29,581 nt of DNA, from positions 328,735 through 358,315 of the forward strand of contig JBNGIO010006373.1 in NCBI GenBank assembly GCA_049999805.1, in the 5' to 3' direction. The notes beneath the pieces are model-generated. The model did no database searches. It saw only the letters and a program-made list of their open reading frames with translations, and was not told the origin of the DNA. Position 1 is the first letter of the stretch, and each line of letters starts with the position of its first letter. A program made the position numbers and the translations under genes. Of the stretch, positions 9,635 through 17,378 are shown piece after piece. This DNA comes from Folioceros fuciformis (Eukaryota; Anthocerotophyta; Anthocerotopsida; Anthocerotales).

Positions 9635-9730
9635 CAACGAAGCTGATTAAGATCAGTGCCTCTGCATTTACTTCCAAACCCAAGGTAGTTTGTATCGACA
9701 AATGGTCTCTCCCTGCACGATAGCCTGTTC

Positions 9731-12700
9731 ATGGAGGCATGCTTGTTCGAAGGGAGCGTCCAGCGACGGGTTCTTGCATCTGGAGGTTCAGCGCATGCTT
9801 CTGTGAGCACTGGTTGTGTGGAGCATGGCAGGGCTGGTTGGAGCGTGACTGGGGGAACCGTGAGCAACCTGTGTCATGAGGGCCGGCTTGCTGAGGCTGT
9901 GGAGGCACTGGGAGTTCTGGTGAAGGCGGACAGTTGTGTTACCGGAGCTGTCTTTTATGCGGTTCTGAGGAAATGTGTAGGCACGAAGGATGTTGTTCTG
10001 GGTCGTCGCGTCCATGCTTTCATCGTCAAGCAGGGGTTCCAGTCAGATACGTTTTTGGGCAACCACATTCTACGGATGTATGCTTCTCATGGGAGTTTAA
10101 GAGATGCAATGGATGTGTTCTTAGCGGTTGCTCAACCCGATGCCTTCACATGGTCTGCCATAATTTCTGCTCATGTTAAACATGGAGAAGAGACTCTGGG
10201 TGTAGAATTGTATCATCGGATGCGCAAGTCAAGTGTGAAGCCAGACGGCCATGTATTTGTGGCAGCCCTTCAGGCTTGTGCAAGGGGGTCGGACTTGAAA
10301 AGTGGGAAACAGGTGCATGCTCACGTGTTGGCCACTGGGGTTGGGTCTGATTTGTTTGTGTGTAACGCCTTGGTGAACATGTACGCCAAGTGTGGCAGTT
10401 TGGAAGATGCTCAAAGAGTGTTTGATGGGCTTGGTAAAAAGGATGTGGTGACATGGACTGCTCTGATTGCAGGGTATGCTCAGCAGGGCATGGGGCAGGA
10501 AGCTCTTCGTCTCTACAGTATCATGCACGAGGAAGGGATCGCCGTTCCGAATTCTGTGACATTTGTGGGCCTGCTGCAGGCATGTGCAGGTTTGGGCAGC
10601 CTAGCTTTGGAGATGGGAAAGCTGCTTCATGCTGAGCTTCGAGAAGCAGGACATGAAGCTGATGTGTTTGTAGGCAGCAGTCTGGTGAACATGTATGCAA
10701 AGTGTGGGAGCTTGGAAGATGCTCGAAGAGTGTTCGATGGACTTAGTGGAAAGGAGGTGGTGACCTGGACTGCTCTAATTGCAGGGTATTCCCAACAGGG
10801 CATGGGGAAGGAAGCTCTTTCTCTCTACAGTGCAATGCAAGATGAGGGCATCGCTGTGCCCACTTCCGTGACTTTTGTGTGCCTCCTGCAGGGATGTGCA
10901 AGTGTGGGCACCGCGGCTCTGGAGATGGGAAAGGAGCTTCATGCACAAATTAGAGAAAGAGGCCTTCAAGCAGATGAGTTTGTAGCTAGCAGTTTGGTAA
11001 ACATGTATGCAAAGTGCGGTAGTTTGGATGATGCTCACAGAGTCTTTGACGGACTTGGTCAGAAGGATGAGGTGACGTGGACTGCCCTGATTGCAGGGTA
11101 TTCCCAGGTGGGCAAGGGTCAGGAAGCCCTTCGTCTCTACAACCTTATGCAAGAAGAGGGCATCGCTGTCCCCAATGCTGTGACGTTTGCGTGCCTACTG
11201 CAGGCATGTGCAAGTGTGGGTCCCCAAGCTCTGGAGACGGGGGAGCAGCTTGATCGGCATTCTAGAGAACAGGGACTTCAATTTGAGGCGGTTGTTGCCA
11301 ATAGTTTGGTGAACATGTACGCGAAGTGCGGTAGTCTAGAAGATGCCCAGAGAGTGTTTGACAGCCTAAATCAAAAGGATGTGGTGTCTTGGAATGTTCT
11401 GATTGGAGGATATTCCCACCAGGGCATGGGGTGGGAAGCCCTTCGTCTCTACAGTATTATGCAAGAACAAGGCGTTGCCATCCCTGATGCTGTGACGATC
11501 GCAAGTCTACTGCAGGCATGTGCAAGTGTGGGCACCCCAGCTTTGGAGAAGGGGAGGCAGCTTCATTCTCAAATCAGAGAAGGAGGACATCAAGCTGATG
11601 CGTATGTAGCCAACAGTTTGGTAAACATGTACACAAAGTGTGGCAGTCTACAAGACGCTCAGCAAGTGTTTGACAGTTTTGGTCAAAAGGATGTGGTTAC
11701 GTGGACTGCTCTAATTGCAGGGTATTTGCACCAGGGCATGGGGCAAGAAGCTCTTCATCTGTACAGTATGATGCAAGACGAAGGAATCGCTGTCCCGAAT
11801 TCTGTGACATTTGTGTGCCTGCTGCAGGCCTGTGCAAGTGTGGGCCCGTCAGCTTTGGAGACGGGAAAGCAGCTTCATTCGGAACTGAGAGAAGCAGGAC
11901 ATGAAGGTGATGAGTTTGTAGCCAGCAGCTTGGTGAACATGTATGCAAAGTGTGGCAGCCTGGAAGATGCTCAGAGAGTGTTCGACGGCGTCAATCAAAA
12001 GGATCTGGTGACGTGGACTGCTCTCATTGCAGGATACTCGCAACAGAGCATGGGGCAGGAAGCCCTTCGTCTCTTCGGCATCATGCAAGAAGAAGGCATG
12101 GATGTACCCAATTCCGTGACATTTGTGTGCCTCTTGCAAGCATGTGCAAGTCTGGGCACCCGAGCTCTGGAGAAGGGAAAGCAGCTTCATAAGCAGATCA
12201 GAGAACGAGGACATGAATCTGATGTGTTTGTAGCCAGCAGTTTGGTAAATATGTATGTGAAGTGTGGCAGCTTGAAAGGTGCTCACGGCATTTTCGACCG
12301 CTTGGGTCAGAAGGACGTCGTGACGTGGAATGCTATGATAGCGGGATATTCCCAACAGGGCATGGGGCAGGAAGCCCTTCGGCTCTACTCTGCTATGCAA
12401 GAAGGCTGCACGGCTGCACCTGATTCGGTGACATTTGTGTGCCTCCTCCAGGCTTGTGCAAATGTGGCAGCTTTGAACCTGGGAAGGCAGCTGCATTCCC
12501 AGATTGAAGAAAAAGGGCTGCTTGTTGATGAGCTCGTAGCTGGCAGTTTGATAAACATGTACGGCAAGTCTGGGAGCATGGTCGATGCACAGCGGGTGTT
12601 CGACGCACTGCACGAAAAAGGTATTGTTGCTTGGAATGCGCTGATAGCAGGCTACACCAGTCAAGGAGACAGTGAAACGGTGTTTGACTTGATCCAGAGA

Positions 12701-13273
12701 ATGCAGGATGATGGCTTACGACCCGTCGGCATAACATTCCTCAGTGTCCTCACAGTCTGCAGTCATGCTGGGCTAGTGAACAAGGGGCGCCAGTACTTTG
12801 AGGCCATGTGCAAAGACTACGGCATCACTCCCACTGCTCACCACCTCACATGCATGGTGGATGTCTTGGGTCGAGCAGGACACCTGCATGAGGCACTGTC
12901 CTTAGTCAAGACAACGCCCGTGGTATGTGATGCTGCAGTTTGGCACACTCTCATGAGTACTTGCCGGAAGTGGGGCAACGTGGAGATCGGCCGCCGTGCC
13001 TTTGACGAAGCAATGAAGTTAGACAAGCAAGATGCCGCAGCATATGTTTTGATGTCCAACATGTACACAGGGGCTCAGATGTGGGAGCAGGCAAGGCAGA
13101 TGCAGGCCAGGAGAAAGAAAACCAGGGCATGGAAGCAGCCGGGGCAGAGCTGGTGGACAGACATGGACGGGCAGGTGCACAGCTTTCTGGTCGGTGACGA
13201 GGATTGCCCAGAGTCAATCAAGCCTGCGACTACGACTCAAAACAGAGAAAGACCAATGTGTGCCACATCCTGA
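9731..13273 (+). CDS. Large PLS-type pentatricopeptide repeat protein with E domain
   Basis: This is an intronless 1180-residue frame. PLS-type PPR proteins bind single-stranded RNA, nearly always in plastids or mitochondria, and act in C-to-U editing and other processing. After an N-terminal part of about 80 residues (basic, Ser/Ala-containing, possibly a weak transit peptide), P, L and S motifs follow one another. Eight S-type motifs of the form LVNMYAKCGSLEDAQRVF occur from residue 216 on, each followed by a WTALIAGYSQQGMGQEALRL-type motif, spaced 104 residues apart. The E1 region (MVDVLGRAGHLHEAL, AVWHTLMSTCRKWGN, AAAYVLMSNMY) spans residues about 1035-1115. An E2-like stretch with GQVHSFLVGDEDCPE follows at about 1137-1158. 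The protein then ends with a short unrelated tail, with no DYW deaminase domain. If it is an editing factor it would need a DYW partner in trans. The target RNA cannot be told by eye. Confidence 0.93.
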   Translation: MEACLFEGSVQRRVLASGGSAHASVSTGCVEHGRAGWSVTGGTVSNLCHEGRLAEAVEALGVLVKADSCVTGAVFYAVLRKCVGTKDVVLGRRVHAFIVKQGFQSDTFLGNHILRMYASHGSLRDAMDVFLAVAQPDAFTWSAIISAHVKHGEETLGVELYHRMRKSSVKPDGHVFVAALQACARGSDLKSGKQVHAHVLATGVGSDLFVCNALVNMYAKCGSLEDAQRVFDGLGKKDVVTWTALIAGYAQQGMGQEALRLYSIMHEEGIAVPNSVTFVGLLQACAGLGSLALEMGKLLHAELREAGHEADVFVGSSLVNMYAKCGSLEDARRVFDGLSGKEVVTWTALIAGYSQQGMGKEALSLYSAMQDEGIAVPTSVTFVCLLQGCASVGTAALEMGKELHAQIRERGLQADEFVASSLVNMYAKCGSLDDAHRVFDGLGQKDEVTWTALIAGYSQVGKGQEALRLYNLMQEEGIAVPNAVTFACLLQACASVGPQALETGEQLDRHSREQGLQFEAVVANSLVNMYAKCGSLEDAQRVFDSLNQKDVVSWNVLIGGYSHQGMGWEALRLYSIMQEQGVAIPDAVTIASLLQACASVGTPALEKGRQLHSQIREGGHQADAYVANSLVNMYTKCGSLQDAQQVFDSFGQKDVVTWTALIAGYLHQGMGQEALHLYSMMQDEGIAVPNSVTFVCLLQACASVGPSALETGKQLHSELREAGHEGDEFVASSLVNMYAKCGSLEDAQRVFDGVNQKDLVTWTALIAGYSQQSMGQEALRLFGIMQEEGMDVPNSVTFVCLLQACASLGTRALEKGKQLHKQIRERGHESDVFVASSLVNMYVKCGSLKGAHGIFDRLGQKDVVTWNAMIAGYSQQGMGQEALRLYSAMQEGCTAAPDSVTFVCLLQACANVAALNLGRQLHSQIEEKGLLVDELVAGSLINMYGKSGSMVDAQRVFDALHEKGIVAWNALIAGYTSQGDSETVFDLIQRMQDDGLRPVGITFLSVLTVCSHAGLVNKGRQYFEAMCKDYGITPTAHHLTCMVDVLGRAGHLHEALSLVKTTPVVCDAAVWHTLMSTCRKWGNVEIGRRAFDEAMKLDKQDAAAYVLMSNMYTGAQMWEQARQMQARRKKTRAWKQPGQSWWTDMDGQVHSFLVGDEDCPESIKPATTTQNRERPMCATS
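10260..12660 (+). repeat. 312-bp tandem array encoding the PLS motifs
   Basis: The anchor aacatgta (one copy aatatgta) recurs at 10376, 10688, 11000, 11312, 11624, 11936 and 12248, a spacing of exactly 312 bp six times. It recurs once more at 12554, a spacing of 306 bp. Long stretches such as tgtgacatttgtgtgcctgc and gtggactgctctaattgcag are shared between units, so similarity holds at DNA level as well as protein level. The unit is 104 codons, one P-L-S triplet. Confidence 0.93.
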
Positions 13274-13701
13274 CTTGGACTCCTTACCAGCAGACATGTG
13301 TAATCAGATAACAGGAAGTTAGATCATGTGTATGGGAACAACAAGGACTGACTCCTCATGTAGAAAACATCTTCGCACGAAATACATACCCGACGGCGTC
13401 GTCAAGCCCACACCAAACATCTGTGCAGTCTTGGAGTCGGAGCACTCGGAATTGCTCAGGCAAGCATGTGTGCTTGACTTCAGAATTCCTCCAGTACACA
13501 TAAACAACACAACTAATCTATAGGCCGCACCAAGAACCTGACACAAACAGCAGTAAGACCTGGCGCGTGGATGCAAATCTAAGACGGAGCAACTGTCCAA
13601 CCTCTTCGACCCGTCAATCTGTACAGCTAATGAGCAGCAAAAGAGGCCCTCTAGATCTGTCATTCACACCGTACAGTCCCCAAAGGGCCCCCGGTGCCCG
13701 T
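13274..13701. other. Gene-free interval between convergent genes
   Basis: The PPR gene (+) ends at 13273 and the small minus-strand gene ends at 13702, so this holds both 3' untranslated regions. I see no further gene and no striking repeat. Confidence 0.5.
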
Positions 13702-13980
13702 TCACTCCTCTCCAGCGTGCTTCTTGGGTGCCTCCTCGGTGATTCCCACCTTTCCTAGGATCTTCTGAAACAGGGACGGAGAGTCATCCTCTGTAGTGTA
13801 AGACGCTTTCAAAGCGGGGGTCTCCACGGTCTGTCGTTCTTGCTCCGGAAGTTTGGGCTTCAAAGAGTAGACCGCCGCCTTCGCTCTATCCAGAAAGGAG
13901 GGTGGCTCTTCCACATCGTAGCTAGCCTTGATCCGCTCTGTCTCTCGAGTTACCTCGCCGCTCGACTTGGGGCTACCCAT
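13702..13980 (-). CDS. Small hydrophilic protein of 92 residues, function unknown
   Basis: I do not recognise this protein. It is charged and has no membrane segment or signal peptide. It contains an apparent internal duplication: KASYDVEEPPSFLDRAK and KASYTTEDDSPSLFQKIL, about 38 residues apart, each with KASY, an acidic pair, a Pro-Ser pair and an amphipathic segment. The end is Lys/Glu-rich (EEAPKKHAGEE). Support for a real gene is the complete frame, the patterned repeat, and a TATA-like CTTTAAATAG on the minus strand at 14091-14100, about 110 bp before the ATG. It is intronless as read. It could be a stress- or membrane-surface-associated small protein, but that is only a guess from composition. 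Confidence 0.6.
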   Translation of the reverse strand: MGSPKSSGEVTRETERIKASYDVEEPPSFLDRAKAAVYSLKPKLPEQERQTVETPALKASYTTEDDSPSLFQKILGKVGITEEAPKKHAGEE

Positions 13981-14090
13981 TCTGACGATGGCGCTGCCTT
14001 AGGAATACTGCGGAGGGCCCGGGCCAGTGTTGATTCTGAACATCCTTTTCCACCACATGAAGTGAACGTCCATCTCTGTCTGAAGCTCGT

Positions 14091-14100
14091 CTATTTAAAG
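14091..14100 (-). promoter_or_regulatory. TATA-like box of the 92-aa gene
   Basis: The minus strand reads CTTTAAATAG, lying 111 bp before the ATG that starts at 13980. That spacing would allow a leader of about 80 bases. No experimental start site is known. Confidence 0.4.
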
Positions 14101-14594
14101 GGTCTTCTAATCGTGGATCGTCGTGGCTTGGGGGCTCCACACGTTTCGAATATGCTGATTGTAAAAAAAGAAGAATCATATTAGAGTGCACTGAGGACGG
14201 ATGGTGTCATGGCACTTTGGTGCTTAGCAACTTGTACCATGGTATCCCTAGCCGTTAGTCATCGCATCGATTGGAAGACAGACCTCCTGATGCCAGCCCT
14301 CCTTCCGCAGTTCTCCTCGTTGCAGGACATCGGGCATCCTTGTCCTTAGGAGGGCCTTGGCCCGCCAATGTCTGCAGATGGAGGGGACTCGTCACCTGGG
14401 TATCCATGGCACTACACCACACGTGCCTAGCCTTGCTCTGGGTGCTGGAAGGATGAGTCGGACGGGAGCTCCAAGAAGTCACCGAAATTGGAGTTATCAG
14501 ATCAGTTCGTCCACTGCCTGGTCGGGAGTCTCCAGAGGATAACAACGCCTGGACTTCTTCCGTAAGCACCTTGGACAGCAAATGCAAGGTCCAC
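14101..14594. other. Intergenic: upstream of the 92-aa gene, downstream of the peptidase
   Basis: No gene seen. The interval holds the upstream region of the small minus-strand gene and the 3' flank of the signal peptide peptidase gene. Open frames present (for example minus 14255-14587) look random in composition and match no family I know. Confidence 0.45.
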
Positions 14595-16509
14595 CTACTT
14601 CCCTTGGTCTACGCCTTCCTCGGTCTGGACAGCCACCGGAGATAGGGACACCTCGTCCTTGAACTCCAGTAACAGAGAGGCTTCTGATCGGGAAGCTGCT
14701 ACGAGAAACACCCCGAACAGGAGGGAAGGGACTAGGTAAAGCAGCGCTGGCTGTGCAGCTCCGGAAACTGAATTTGCCACTGTCAGTTTCCACAGAACAA
14801 GGCCTCATGAGTCTCGACCACATGACTTGCTCTGAACCAAGGGCAAGAAGAAAATTGTTACATGAGGCTTACCAACAGTAAGAGTGAGTCCGAAGACGTA
14901 GGCAGAAATACAAGTGATGAAGTAGGTTTTATCGGGAGAGCTCTCCTGTTCGGATTGAAGTTCGTTGTCTTCTCCTGACAGCTTCGCCCTCGCTCGATCG
15001 AATCGCAGCATGAGCGCAATCAAAAGCCCTGGTGCGGCGACGTCACCCAAGCCCAGAATGGCATAATCGGTTACGGCGTTGGCCTGCAAAGCGTTTGTGC
15101 CGTCAGTCAGTATACTGGCGTCATGGTCCACTGTTGCCAAAAACGAACGGCATGACTGAACGTACTCTTGGAAAGATGAGCTTCATTGGTCCATCAAAAG
15201 CGTCTGATGTCGCCACCTTCACAATGTTGAAGGCAGAGAGTTAGATCGTCCCAGTTTCACGAATGCTTGGCAAACGCAGAAAGTGCTCTGTTTTTTTTCT
15301 GTCGCCCCTGCCCTTACTTTCAGCATGACGTTGTCACCGAAAACGTGTGACGAGCCGAACACCCAGAAGACATCGTACAGAAGCAGTCCCGAGAGCATAA
15401 CCGCGGCAATGGTGAAACTGCACCCGAGCACGAAGTTCATCAGCATACCTGGACAGAAAACGAAAAATAAAGCTCAAGAGGTGTGAAGGCAACACGTTGT
15501 ATCCGAATCGATTACCCACCTTCCTAGAGACAAGAGCTGGAGGACCTCAGTGGCAATGCAAACAGCCATGAGATTATTCAGAGTGAAAGGGGCCCCCGCT
15601 TGTTTGCTCCCAACAGCCACGGAAACGGCAACTGTGATCGAGAAGCGCAAGGGCATCAGTGCACGACATTGTTTCAAAACACACTGGTAACTCTCATGAC
15701 ACCAGATGAGTGTGATGGACAGGAGTGCTCAGACATTGTTTCACAGCAGACTGGTGACTTTCATAAACCAGACGAAAGTGATGACAGGAGTACCCAGAGT
15801 TGCGACGATGTCTGCTTGGGTCACTGTGAAATGTACAGGCCGGCCTTCATCCACTACTAGCCATGAAGGTAGCTCTGATATCCCACACAGCAATTAGCAT
15901 CAACGTGAGGCACACGTTGAAACCTGCCGTGGAAACTGAAGTGGATAGTTCAGTTTCCACAGAGACAGAGCACAAGAGCAAGCATTCCTACCAATGCGTT
16001 GCACACGGCGGCTCCCATCAGGAAGGATGGACTGCAGAGGTCCCACAAGATTGCTCGCTACAGCCAGAGTGCCAGCGATTCCCAGGTAAGCTGAAATGAA
16101 CGCCCTCACATTCAGGTCTGGAAAAAACCGTAGCAGGCAATAGAAGCCGAACAGGGAGCAGGAGCAGAAAATTGGTACTGCCAAGCCTTGCTTGAGGGAC
16201 AGCTTTTGTGCCTTCTTCTTTGCCAGGCTGCACCACAGGCAGCCAGACGTAAGGAGGCACACAAGACAGGAAACAGCCAGAGCATGAGAGTGAGCGTGAA
16301 GCACCAACAGGCTACCTTCGATGGCTCCCTACATACACAGACCACAAGGCCAGGAAGAGGAAGTAAAAGCTCCCAGTCCATTGAAACCGAGGCAGCAGGG
16401 GCACGACAGGAACGGCCGCCAGCAACAATGCGTACGCTACCTGTTGCACCAATTCTCCTTCATCAATCCATGCTGTTGCACACAAAATAAAACCAGTAAG
16501 CACCGGCAC
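14595..16509 (-). CDS. SPP: Signal peptide peptidase, intramembrane aspartyl protease, 8 exons
   Basis: This ER membrane protease cuts leftover signal peptides and some tail-anchored proteins inside the bilayer. Minus-strand exons are 16509-16316, 16227-15992, 15823-15794, 15631-15520, 15417-15318, 15216-15166, 15083-14873 and 14779-14595. All introns are GT-AG and phases agree throughout, giving 372 residues, near the usual 340-380. The catalytic Asp residues are D206 in LLLYDVFWVF and D255 in ILGLGDVAAPG; the conserved PAL motif is QPALLYLVPS (321-330). Hydrophobic segments match the expected nine-helix fold, including LKQGLAVPIFCSCSLFGF and TLNNLMAVCIATEVLQLLSL. The Met at 16509 is the only in-frame start seen before the first helix; an extra upstream exon cannot be excluded. 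A dilysine ER signal is not evident at the end (GVDQGK). It diverges from the SUV2-like gene, sharing about 870 bp. Confidence 0.88.
15665..15796. repeat. 67-bp tandem duplication in an SPP intron
   Basis: Copies start with gacattgtttca at 15665 and 15732 and both run through actggt(a/g)act, accaga and gacaggagt. They differ at roughly one base in five. The second copy reaches the donor side of the 30-nt exon (exon end at 15794), so the exon border may be part of the duplicated unit. Confidence 0.75.
15929..15960. repeat. Perfect 12-bp inverted repeat in SPP intron 2
   Basis: GTGGAAACTGAA at 15929-15940 and TTCAGTTTCCAC at 15949-15960 are exact reverse complements separated by 8 bases. It lies within the intron 15824-15991 and could fold as a hairpin in the transcript. 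The related string TCAGTTTCCACAG also ends an intron at about 14783-14795. Confidence 0.75.
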
Positions 16510-17378
16510 AATACCAGCTCAGTTGGAGTGTCCCTCCACTGCCATCCGTCGAGCACCTCTTCCAGACCCTGATCCAGCTCATCCAAGCTGCCTTCCCTCT
16601 CACTCTCGGCAGGTGCATCCTTTTGCGCGCACAGCAGGGGAGCGCCAGACGGCAGCTGTATCCTTTGTGCTCCACCCAACACAGCTGCCTTCAAAACAGG
16701 GTCATGCCACCTTCGACCAAGGACCCGGAAAATGCAGGCACCACTCGATGGCCTGTGAAGAGCACAGACTTTCCTCACCACACCGCTCTGTGCCGCCCTT
16801 CCTGGAAATCTAGGCTGGCAGAATTGGACATGGGTGCTCCCAATCAGAACGTGGGATAGAATCTGCATTTTGCTGGACCCTGTCCACAGCTTATCATCAA
16901 GTCCAGCTCCACGAGAAGCCCATCTCCACAACCCAGTTTCCTCCACCCGCAAAGCGAACGGAATCCTCCAACCCGAGGGTCAGTTTCGACGGAATAAGCG
17001 TCGACGGCAGCTTGAGAATTCAGTCCAGGTGCTGCTGCAACCAGATTCAGAACCTGAATCTTACGCCAATTCAGCATGGGCCAGTCAGGTGCCCACGCCT
17101 GTCTCCATTTTGTGGTAGAGTAGGCAGTCTTATCTCATTCTGCAGTTTTCACCGCTATAAAACCGGAAGTGCAGTTTCAATGATCCAGTTCCTTGCTAAG
17201 CGGACGCAAAACCTCTCTTTCAGTTCCCGCGCGAGTTCGTGTTCGTTCCTCTGGTGCTGCGGGTGCTGTTGGTTGGGGCTTGGCCTCGGGCCATGGGGTG
17301 AGAGAACTGGAGTGCTGACAAGCAATGCTGCTTTTAGTCATCCATGTGCTTGTGAGGCCATGGTAAGGGCCATATAGG
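16510..17378. promoter_or_regulatory. Divergent promoter region between SPP and SUV2/ATRIP genes
   Basis: The two genes start 869 bp apart on opposite strands. A TATA box for the + gene is visible as TATAAAACC at 17156-17164, about 215 bp before its ATG. A GC-rich TTCCCGCGCG at 17224-17233 resembles an E2F site. Several short upstream ATGs precede the + start. A 171-codon minus frame (16437-16952) overlaps SPP exon 1. It cannot be spliced in phase to that exon with the sites I tried, and I regard it as leader or chance. Confidence 0.5.

Noticed and set aside
11849-12664. 271-codon minus-strand frame inside the PPR gene
   Set aside because: It is antisense to the 312-bp PPR array and stays open only because the sense units share codon phase; its peptide repeats with the same period.
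15732-15793. Longer SPP exon reading ITFVWFMK beyond the 30-nt exon
   Set aside because: It would end in the wrong phase for the next exon and add residues not present in the SPP family; the sequence belongs to the intronic tandem duplication.
16437-16952. 171-codon minus frame overlapping SPP exon 1
   Set aside because: The frame differs from SPP exon 1, the possible donor would give a 43-nt intron, and the phase does not match. No family recognised.
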